A stretch of DNA of 22,823 nt from Caldilineaceae bacterium (GTDB lineage: Bacteria; Chloroflexota; Anaerolineae; Caldilineales; Caldilineaceae): positions 1 through 22,823 of the forward strand of contig JACSRH010000272.1 in assembly GCA_014879855.1 (NCBI GenBank), given 5' to 3'. The first letter of the stretch is position 1, and the number at the start of each line of letters is the position of its first letter. The position numbers were made by a program, and so were the translations under genes. Below, one piece after another: positions 14,532 to 21,414 of the stretch. The notes below the pieces were generated by a model. The model was given only the letters and a program-made list of their open reading frames with translations, was not told the origin of the DNA and ran no database searches.

Positions 14532-16196
14532 ATGAAAGCATCGCGATCGCTCTTGCTTGTATTCTTCATGATGATGAGCTTGCTGGTTATCAGTTGTGCG
14601 GCGCCTGCTCCCGGCGCCGCGCCTGCTGCGGACACCGGCGCAGCGGCGGACGGCGCTGTCAAGATCACAGTTTTTTCTCCGCAGGGGCCAGACACGGATC
14701 TGGCGACCAATTCCTTTACCCAGGAAGCGGAGGAGATGTTCAATATCGACTTTGAGTGGCAGACGACGACCATGGATGGCAATTCGGCCAGGGAGCAGCG
14801 CCAAATCTCGCTGGCCAGCGGCGACTATCCGGATCTCTATCTGCTGATCCCGTGGGTCGATCAGTTTACGCAACTTGACCTGCTGAAGTATGGACAGCAG
14901 GGTGTGCTTCTGCCCCTGAACGATCTGATCGCGGAGTATGCCCCCAACGTTCAGGCGGCGCTGGACAACTATCCCTCGTTCAAAGCCATGACGGTGGCGC
15001 CGGATGGCAACATCTACGGCGTGCCGCAGTTGATCGAGTGCTACCACTGCTCCTACGCCAACAAGCTGTGGGTCAATACGAAGTGGCGCGAGGCGCTGGG
15101 ACTTGAAGTGCCGACGACCACCGAAGAGTTTGCCGCCATGTTGGAAGCCTTCAAAACCCAGGATCCGAACGGCAACGGCCAAGCCGACGAAGTGCCGCTC
15201 AGCGGTTCCGTCGAGGACTACGGCGTGCGCCCCATCCCGTACCTGATGAATGGCTTTACCTATGACGACGACCGCACCTTCCTGATCCTGAACGACGGCC
15301 AGGTGGACACGGTCGCCAACAAGGCCGAATGGAAGGAAGGCCTCGCCTATATTAAGGGCCTGTACGACGCCGGCCTGATCGATCCGGGTGCGTTTACGCA
15401 GAATGCCGAAGCTTACAAGAAAATTGGCGACAACGCCGACGCGCAGTTGTTGGGCGCGGGCGCGGGGATGCATCCCGCCATCTTCGTGACTGTCGGTCCG
15501 GAGGCGCCCTACGGCGCGGACTACGACGCGATTCCGCCGCTGACTGGCCCGAATGCCAACTATGCCACCTACCTCTACCCCAGCGTGGCCGGGGCGACCT
15601 TCGTGCTGACCAACAAGGCCAGTGCAGAAGCGCAGGTTGCCGCGATCAAGCTGCTCGACTACATGTTTACGCAGGAAGGCCAACTGCGCGCCCACTACGG
15701 GGAAGAGGGCAGAGACTGGCGCCGGCCTGAGGAAGGCGACGTCGCCTTGAATAAGGAGGTCGAGCCGATTTTCTTCCAGATTCCGGCGCCTGCGGGTGAA
15801 GAGCCGCACAACTCCTCGTGGGGCGCCATGGCGCAATACTTCCAGCCCAAGGCCTTCCGTGACGGATGGGTGCAGTCGACCGACCCGGAAGAGTACTACA
15901 ACTGGCCTGGCTACGAGCGCCGCCTGCAGGATGCCACCGACCTCTACGCCGGCAAAGAATCGCCCGACCACTTCCCGTTCTGGGCGCTCTGGCCCGACCC
16001 GGCCACGGCCGACGCGGCTGCACTCCAGCGGCAGAACATCACCGACTACATCAACCAGAACGCGCTGCAGTTTGTCACCGGCGCCAAGAACCTGGACACT
16101 GACTGGGATTCCTACGTCGCCGGTCTGGAACAATTGGATCTCGCGGGCTATCTGGCGACGATGCAGGCCGCCTACGACGCCAGCGCCGTCAAGTAA
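14532..16196 (+). CDS. LipO/LplA-type extracellular oligosaccharide-binding lipoprotein
   Basis: A 554-residue exported protein with signal peptide MKASRSLLLVFFMMMSLLVI and lipobox cysteine 22 (LVISC). A short Ala/Pro linker leads to a mature domain beginning ITVFSPQGPDTDLATN. LASGDYPDLYLL, PDGNIYGVPQ and the QLRAHYGEEG stretch are typical of the LplA/LipO-type binding proteins that serve LplB/LplC permeases. Residues 211-222 (DPNGNGQADEVP) form an EF-hand-like loop found in this family and probably bind Ca2+. AAGGAG at 14516-14521 lies ten bases before the ATG; the frame is open upstream but the signal peptide fixes this start. It presumably captures the oligosaccharide later cleaved by the two downstream hydrolases. 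A strong hairpin follows the gene, consistent with high expression relative to downstream genes. Confidence 0.93.
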   Translation: MKASRSLLLVFFMMMSLLVISCAAPAPGAAPAADTGAAADGAVKITVFSPQGPDTDLATNSFTQEAEEMFNIDFEWQTTTMDGNSAREQRQISLASGDYPDLYLLIPWVDQFTQLDLLKYGQQGVLLPLNDLIAEYAPNVQAALDNYPSFKAMTVAPDGNIYGVPQLIECYHCSYANKLWVNTKWREALGLEVPTTTEEFAAMLEAFKTQDPNGNGQADEVPLSGSVEDYGVRPIPYLMNGFTYDDDRTFLILNDGQVDTVANKAEWKEGLAYIKGLYDAGLIDPGAFTQNAEAYKKIGDNADAQLLGAGAGMHPAIFVTVGPEAPYGADYDAIPPLTGPNANYATYLYPSVAGATFVLTNKASAEAQVAAIKLLDYMFTQEGQLRAHYGEEGRDWRRPEEGDVALNKEVEPIFFQIPAPAGEEPHNSSWGAMAQYFQPKAFRDGWVQSTDPEEYYNWPGYERRLQDATDLYAGKESPDHFPFWALWPDPATADAAALQRQNITDYINQNALQFVTGAKNLDTDWDSYVAGLEQLDLAGYLATMQAAYDASAVK

Positions 16197-16226
16197 TTGC
16201 CAGACAGATTCTCAACAGTAGTGCAC

Positions 16227-16265
16227 AAAGCGCCATCCAGACATCGATACGCTGGGTGGCGCTTT
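16227..16265 (+). terminator. Terminator-like hairpin after the binding-protein gene
   Basis: AAAGCGCCATCCAG (16227-16240) pairs with CTGGGTGGCGCTTT (16252-16265) over 14 positions with a single T-G wobble and an 11-base loop. The 3' side ends in TTTCTTAT. It begins 30 bases after the binding-protein stop. It should act as a terminator or partial attenuator that protects the upstream message and limits read-through into the hydrolase genes. Confidence 0.8.
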
Positions 16266-16280
16266 CTTATCCACTCACAT

Positions 16281-16320
16281 TGATCCGTGCAAATCGGTCC
16301 AATCCGCTAGATCCACGGTT
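16281..16320. repeat. Degenerate copy of a CGCGGAT-rich intergenic repeat
   Basis: On the minus strand the segment reads as GTGGAT, GCGGATT, CCGATTTG and CACGGAT units, closely resembling the cleaner repeat at 21214-21298. Both copies lie after a gene end within the same operon region. The element is probably a dispersed non-coding repeat rather than a regulatory site specific to this operon. Confidence 0.45.
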
Positions 16321-16379
16321 GACTAGAAATCGAAAATATTCCTTTCCCATCCAACCCTTTTCTGAAACAAAGAAACGCC

Positions 16380-18689
16380 ATGCATGACTTTCTTGAACAG
16401 TACAACATCGTCTGGTCGTCGCCGAGCCGCCATGCTGGCGAATCGATGCCCTGCGGCGGCCACGACATCGGTCTCAATGTGTGGGTGGAGGCAGACCCGG
16501 CGACCGGTGACGGCGATCTCCTCTTTTATATCGATCGCGCTGGCAGCTTCGATGAAAACAACCAGATGCTCAAGCTGGGGCGCGTGCGGCTGCGGCTGAC
16601 GCCCAATCCATTCGCCGACGGCCTGCCCTTCCGCCAGGAGTTGAAGCTGCGCCAGGGTCACGTCGAGATCGTGGCCGGCGATCCGGCGCTGCAGATCGTG
16701 GTGTGGGTGGAGGTCGAGCGCCCCGTCGTGCACGTGGAGGTGGCTGCCACCCAGCCGGTGGCGCTTGACGCCAGCTACGAAAATTGGCGGTTGACCGAGC
16801 GATCCATTCCCTACGCGCGGCGCCACCCCTGCGCAAGCTGGGTGAGCTACCCAGGGGAAGTCACGACCGAGCCAGATACGGTGGCGTTTGCCGGCGACGC
16901 CGTGTACTTCTACCACCGCAACCGCAACGACCGCCTGCTGTACGACTTTCTGGTCGAGCAGCAAGGGTTGGAACCGGTTAAGGCGCAGATTCCTAACACG
17001 CAGCGCGACCGCACCTTTGGTGGCCTGATGAGCGGGCCGGGGCTGGTGGCCGCGGGCGTCACGCAGGGCCGTTATGGGCAGACGCCCTATCGCGGCTGGA
17101 CCCTGCGCAGCCGGCAGCCTGCCACCCATCACTGGCTCGACCTCGCCCTGCACACCGATCAGTGCGAAGCGCTGGAGGACTGGCAGGCGGCGCTGGATGA
17201 ACTGGCAGGAGCCGCGCGCCGTGATATCGATGGGGCGCGCACCGCCACGCTGGCCTGGTGGGAAGCGTTCTGGGAGCGCAGCTATATCTCTCTGCACCCG
17301 GCGCAGCCCGATCCCGCCCACCCGGTCTGGCAGGTGGGGCGCAACTATCAACTCTTTCGCTACCTGCTCGGCTGCAACCGCGCCGGCGAGTACCCGACCA
17401 AGTTCAACGGCGGGCTGTTTACCTACGATGCCGGCTTTGTGCGTGACGACCTCACCGAGGAATCGGCCGACTTTCGCCTGTGGGGCGGCGGCAGCCACAC
17501 CGCGCAGAATCAGCGCCTGCTCTACTGGCCGCTGCTCAAGAGCGGCGACTTCGACCTGATGCCGCCGCAGTTCGAGTACTATCGCCGCGCGCTGCCCGGC
17601 GCCGAGGCGCGCACGCGCCACTATTGGGGCCACGGAGGCTGCTCTTTTACCGAGCAACTGGAGAACTTTGGCCTGCCGCTGGGCTGGTCGTGGGGTTGGC
17701 CGGAGACCGCGGACCCCTACCACCGCCGCCCGCCGCACTTCGACCCGACCGAGCAGATCGCGCCGTGGATCCGCTATCTTTACCTGAGCCAGCTCGAATT
17801 TGCGCTCATGATCCTCAAGTACCGCCAGTACAGCGGGCTGGCGATCGATGCCTATCTGCCTTTCATCGAGAGCGCGATCCGTTTCTTTGACGAGCATTAT
17901 CAGTGGCGACACTTCATCAACGCTACGCGACCGCTCGACGCCAACGGCCATCTGGTCTTCTATCCCTCCACCGCGTGCGAGACCTACAAGGACGCGCTCA
18001 ACCCGGCCGATTTGGTGGCGGGGCTGAAGGGCACGGTCGAAGCGTTGCTCGAAATTGCCGGCGATCTACTCAGCGAGGACGCGCATGTCTACTACCGCGG
18101 CCTGCTCGAACGCATCCCGCCACTGTCCTTTCGCGAACTGCACGGGCGCAAGACCATTGCGCCGGCCGTATCGTGGACGGATATCATCAACGTTGAAATT
18201 CCGCAGCTCTACCCGGTCTACCCTTACGAGCAATACGGGTTGGGCAAGCCTGATCTGCAAGTGGCGATTGACACCTGGCGCTATGGCGACTACACCGATG
18301 AACAGTTGAGCCATGTCAGTTGGCACCAGCAGGCGATCTTCTGTGCACGCTTGGGGCTGACCGAGGAGGCCGCCAGCTACACGCTGCGCAAGCTGGCGGA
18401 TTCGGGCCGGCGTTTTCCAGCCTTCTGGGGACCGGGCCACGACTGGGTTCCCGACCACAACTGGGGCGGCTCCGGCATGATCGGCCTGCAGGAGATGCTG
18501 ATGCAGTGCTACGGGCGGCAGATTCTGCTGCTGCCCGCCTGGCCCGCGGATTGGGACGTCGACTTCAAGTTGCATGCACCTTTCAACACTACCGTGGAAG
18601 GGCATTATGTGGCGGGCAAGCTGGCGTCACTTCAGGTGACGCCAGCAGAACGAGCAGCAGATGTGGTTGTCATCGGAAGCCAGGCTTAG
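16380..18689 (+). CDS. DUF5703-type putative glycoside hydrolase (cytoplasmic)
   Basis: This 769-residue protein opens with YNIVWSSPSRHAGESMPCGG and DIGLNVWVE, the hallmark of the DUF5703 N-terminal beta-domain, which resembles the N-terminal domain of GH95 enzymes. FYIDRAGSFDEN and KLGRVRLRLTPNPF follow. After about residue 290 (WWEAFWERSYI) comes an alpha-helical part of the (alpha/alpha)6-barrel type, with YPTKFNGGLFTYD (339-350), DFRLWGGG and LLYWPLLKSGDFDLM. HLVFYPSTACETYKDAL (524-540) sits where GH95 has its PSxSPE acid motif, so Glu 534 is a candidate catalytic acid. The C-terminus (ILLLPAWPADWDVDFKL) matches the terminal beta-domain of such enzymes. There is no signal peptide. The ribosome-binding site is weak. 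Activity is unproven; the neighbours point to cleavage of an imported oligosaccharide. Confidence 0.8.
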   Translation: MHDFLEQYNIVWSSPSRHAGESMPCGGHDIGLNVWVEADPATGDGDLLFYIDRAGSFDENNQMLKLGRVRLRLTPNPFADGLPFRQELKLRQGHVEIVAGDPALQIVVWVEVERPVVHVEVAATQPVALDASYENWRLTERSIPYARRHPCASWVSYPGEVTTEPDTVAFAGDAVYFYHRNRNDRLLYDFLVEQQGLEPVKAQIPNTQRDRTFGGLMSGPGLVAAGVTQGRYGQTPYRGWTLRSRQPATHHWLDLALHTDQCEALEDWQAALDELAGAARRDIDGARTATLAWWEAFWERSYISLHPAQPDPAHPVWQVGRNYQLFRYLLGCNRAGEYPTKFNGGLFTYDAGFVRDDLTEESADFRLWGGGSHTAQNQRLLYWPLLKSGDFDLMPPQFEYYRRALPGAEARTRHYWGHGGCSFTEQLENFGLPLGWSWGWPETADPYHRRPPHFDPTEQIAPWIRYLYLSQLEFALMILKYRQYSGLAIDAYLPFIESAIRFFDEHYQWRHFINATRPLDANGHLVFYPSTACETYKDALNPADLVAGLKGTVEALLEIAGDLLSEDAHVYYRGLLERIPPLSFRELHGRKTIAPAVSWTDIINVEIPQLYPVYPYEQYGLGKPDLQVAIDTWRYGDYTDEQLSHVSWHQQAIFCARLGLTEEAASYTLRKLADSGRRFPAFWGPGHDWVPDHNWGGSGMIGLQEMLMQCYGRQILLLPAWPADWDVDFKLHAPFNTTVEGHYVAGKLASLQVTPAERAADVVVIGSQA

Positions 18690-18725
18690 TGGCTATACCG
18701 GCCCTGATAACGATGAAAACCTTTT

Positions 18726-18750
18726 CTCTGCGAGCCTCTGCCGCTCTGCG
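18726..18750. repeat. CTCTGCG short repeat cluster
   Basis: Three near-identical heptamers (CTCTGCG 18726-18732, CTCTGCC 18736-18742, CTCTGCG 18744-18750) lie in the 100-base space between the two hydrolase genes. They are spaced 10 and 8 bases apart. The pattern resembles dispersed intergenic repeats of environmental bacteria; no function can be read from it. Confidence 0.4.
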
Positions 18751-18789
18751 TCAGAGTTGTTTTTACATCAGGTGTTAGGAGCAAAAACA

Positions 18790-21201
18790 ATGACAAACCA
18801 CCCAAACATCATTTGGTTTGCTGAGCCAGCCGCACAATGGTGCGATGCGCTGCCGGTGGGCAATGGCCGTCTCGGCGCGATGGTCTACGGCGACGCGTGC
18901 GCCGAGCGCGTCTATCTGAGCGACGCCACCTTTTGGTCCGGCGAGCCATCGTCCGAAAACAACAATGCCGGCGGCCCCGCTGTCGTGGCCGAGGTGCGCC
19001 GTCTGTTCCTGACAGGCGAGATTGCGGCGGCCAACCAGTTATCCGAGCAGATGGAAGGCCGCAAGCTCAACTTCGGCACCAACCTGCCCTTTGGCAACCT
19101 GCGCCTCTTCCTGGCGCACGGCGACGAGACGCTCTCCGACTACCGGCGCCAGCTCGATCTCGACAGCGGCATCGCCAGCGTCAGCTATACGGTGAGCGGG
19201 AGTGTCTCCGATCGGGGCCTCTCTATCGGGCGCGCCGTGGTGGGCGCCTACGATCCCGGCTACGCGCCGGTGCTTGTCTCCTATCAGCGCGAGACCTTTG
19301 CCAGCCATGCGGACAACCTGCTGGTCATGCACATCACCTGCAGCCAGCCGGGCGCGCTGGGGATGCGCGTGCATCTGGACGGCGACGAACAGCCCTTTGC
19401 CGCCGCCATCGTCGAGGGCGGTGCGATCGGCATGGATGTGCTGGCGCGCGAGCACTTTCACAGCGACGGCGCGTGCGGTGTGGAGGGTCACGCCCGGCTG
19501 GCCGTGATCGCCGACGGGGGCGAGGTGCAGACAGTGGGCGCGCAGATCGTGGTGGCAGGCAGCGACGCGGTCACGCTGCTGCTGGCCTTTGAGAGCACCT
19601 TCGGCGGCGCCGACCCCGTGGCCGCGTGCCGCGCGCGCATCGACGCCGCGGCCGCGCTCTCCTACGCAACGCTCAGAGAACGTCACATCGCCGACCATCG
19701 CGCGCTCTTCCGCCGCGTCGCCATCGACCTTGGCGCGTCGCCCCATCCCGACGCGCCGCTCGACCAACGCCTGGCCGCGGTGCAGGCCGGCGAAGAAGAT
19801 CCGGCCCTCGCCGCCATGCTCTTCCAGTTTGGCCGCTACCTGCTGATCGGCAGCTCGCGGCCCGACTCGCCGCTGCCCGCGCACCTGACCGGCGTGTGGA
19901 ACGACAATGTCGCCTGCCGCATCGGCTGGACGTGCGACTATCATCTCGATATCAACACGCAGATGAACTATTGGATCGCCGAACTGACCGGCCTCCCCGA
20001 ATGCCACGCGCCGCTGCTGCGCTGGATCGAAGAGACGCTGGCTCCCTCGGGCCGGCAGACCGCGCGCACGCTCTATGATCTGCCCGGCTGGGTGGCGCAC
20101 ATTTTTTCCAACCCGTGGGGCTTCTCCGCACCGGGCTGGAGCATCTGGTGGGGGCTGCACCCGACCGGCGGCGCCTGGGTCGCCACCCATCTGTGGGATC
20201 ACTATGTCTTCAGCGGCGACAAGCAGTTTCTGGCCGAGCACGCCTATCCGGTTCTCAAAGAGGCGGCCGCGTTCTTTCTCGACTACCTCATCGACGACCC
20301 CACCACCGGCTGGTTGCTGAGCGGGCCTTCCAATTCGCCCGAAAATCAGTTTCTGTTCGAGGGAAAACCTTATGCCGTCTGTCTGGCGCCCACCGCCGAT
20401 CGCATCCTCATCCACGCACTCTTTGCCGCGTGCATCGAAGCCAGCCAGGTATTGGGGCGTGACGCAGCATGGCGCGCCCGTCTGGAAGCGGCGCAGGCAA
20501 AGCTGCCGCCCTTCCAGATCGGCAAACACGGCCAGATCCAGGAGTGGCGGGAAGATTACGACGAGGCGCTGCCGCACCACCGCCACATGACGCACCTGCT
20601 CGCTCTTTTCCCCTTTGCACAGATCACGCCCGAGACGACGCCTGATCTGGCGGCCGCGGCCCAGGTTTCTATCGCACGTCGCGAAAACGCGCCAGGCGGC
20701 TACGAAGAAGGCAGTTGGGGGCGCAACCTGCTCACGCTCTATCACGCGCGCCTGGGCGATGGGGAAGCAGCCAATGCCGGCCTCACCACCCTGTTCCGCG
20801 TCGAAGGCGACCGCAGCCTGATGATGGGGCCAAAGCTCGCGCCGCGCCACGCCTACGAGATGGACTACAACACTGGCGCCACCGCGGCGATTGCCGAGAT
20901 GCTGCTGCAGAGCCACCAGGGCGCGCTGCACCTGTTGCCTGCACTGCCCGCGGCGTGGCCGGACGGGCGCGTCACCGGTCTGCGCGCACGCGGCGCGTTC
21001 GAGGTGGATCTCGTCTGGCAAGACGGCACGCTCGCCGAGGCCACCTTTCACTCGCATCAGGGCAATCCCTGCCGCGTCCAAGTCGCCGCGCCGGTAACAG
21101 TTGCTTGCGACGGTCAGCCCGTGTCCGCCGCCGAGATTGCGCCCGGTGTGGTCGAGTTTGCGACGCAGGGAGGGCGCACCTACACGCTTCGGGCGAGGTA
21201 G
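18790..21201 (+). CDS. GH95-type alpha-L-fucosidase / alpha-L-galactosidase (cytoplasmic)
   Basis: The 803-residue product begins WFAEPAAQWCDALPVGNGRL, the standard GH95 opening, followed by VYLSDATFWSGEP. The (alpha/alpha)6 barrel carries LTGVWNDN, YHLDINTQMNYWIAEL (384-399), WWGLHPTGGAWVATHLW (453-469), GPSNSPENQF (512-521, Glu 518 as the likely acid) and EWREDYDEALPHHRHMTHLL. MDYNTGATAAIAEML (691-705, Asp 692) and LHLLPALPAAWPDG complete the family. GH95 enzymes are inverting exo-hydrolases of alpha-1,2-linked L-fucose or L-galactose. The first Asn of the HxNIN motif is Asp 387 here. No signal peptide is present, so it should act on imported oligosaccharide. The ATG at 18790 has TTAGGAG eight bases upstream; an open extension to 18661 overlaps the previous gene. 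Fucose versus galactose specificity cannot be decided by eye. Confidence 0.92.
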   Translation: MTNHPNIIWFAEPAAQWCDALPVGNGRLGAMVYGDACAERVYLSDATFWSGEPSSENNNAGGPAVVAEVRRLFLTGEIAAANQLSEQMEGRKLNFGTNLPFGNLRLFLAHGDETLSDYRRQLDLDSGIASVSYTVSGSVSDRGLSIGRAVVGAYDPGYAPVLVSYQRETFASHADNLLVMHITCSQPGALGMRVHLDGDEQPFAAAIVEGGAIGMDVLAREHFHSDGACGVEGHARLAVIADGGEVQTVGAQIVVAGSDAVTLLLAFESTFGGADPVAACRARIDAAAALSYATLRERHIADHRALFRRVAIDLGASPHPDAPLDQRLAAVQAGEEDPALAAMLFQFGRYLLIGSSRPDSPLPAHLTGVWNDNVACRIGWTCDYHLDINTQMNYWIAELTGLPECHAPLLRWIEETLAPSGRQTARTLYDLPGWVAHIFSNPWGFSAPGWSIWWGLHPTGGAWVATHLWDHYVFSGDKQFLAEHAYPVLKEAAAFFLDYLIDDPTTGWLLSGPSNSPENQFLFEGKPYAVCLAPTADRILIHALFAACIEASQVLGRDAAWRARLEAAQAKLPPFQIGKHGQIQEWREDYDEALPHHRHMTHLLALFPFAQITPETTPDLAAAAQVSIARRENAPGGYEEGSWGRNLLTLYHARLGDGEAANAGLTTLFRVEGDRSLMMGPKLAPRHAYEMDYNTGATAAIAEMLLQSHQGALHLLPALPAAWPDGRVTGLRARGAFEVDLVWQDGTLAEATFHSHQGNPCRVQVAAPVTVACDGQPVSAAEIAPGVVEFATQGGRTYTLRAR

Positions 21202-21213
21202 AGAGCGGGAAGA

Positions 21214-21298
21214 ATAGACCGCGGATGACGCGGATTGCGCGGATTCCCGCGGAGTTTATCCGGCTTTTTCCGCACAATCCGTCAAATCCGCGGTCTAT
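21214..21298. repeat. CGCGGAT-rich palindromic repeat after the GH95 gene
   Basis: ATAGACCGCGGAT (21214-21226) and ATCCGCGGTCTAT (21286-21298) are perfect 13-base inverted arms. Inside them GACGCGGATTGCGCGGA pairs imperfectly with the region around 21268-21285, so the whole segment can fold into one long hairpin. CGCGGAT-like units also repeat directly. It begins 12 bases after the stop codon and may help end the operon transcript, though no U-run follows. A degenerate relative lies at 16281-16320. Confidence 0.7.
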
Positions 21299-21414
21299 CT
21301 ATTGAAGCCAGGCCGAATCGTCCCTTTGCGCCACCCTGCGCGATAATGGCGCCAGCCAGTTGGTCGCCGGCGCCGTCGCCTGCCGAGGGCGCCTACCCCA
21401 GGAGAGACCCCACC

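Noticed and set aside
14502..16133. Long open frame on the minus strand opposite the binding-protein gene
   Set aside because: It mirrors the codon pattern of the well-supported plus-strand lipoprotein gene, has no domain I recognise and no ribosome-binding site; high GC makes such antisense frames common.
19039..21081. Very long minus-strand open frame opposite the GH95 gene
   Set aside because: The plus strand carries the complete set of GH95 motifs; the antisense product is Arg/Gly/Ala-rich without any family pattern.
21326..21347. GATAAT as a promoter -10 box for the CpXC gene
   Set aside because: No -35 element lies at a suitable distance; one hexamer in GC-rich DNA is not enough.
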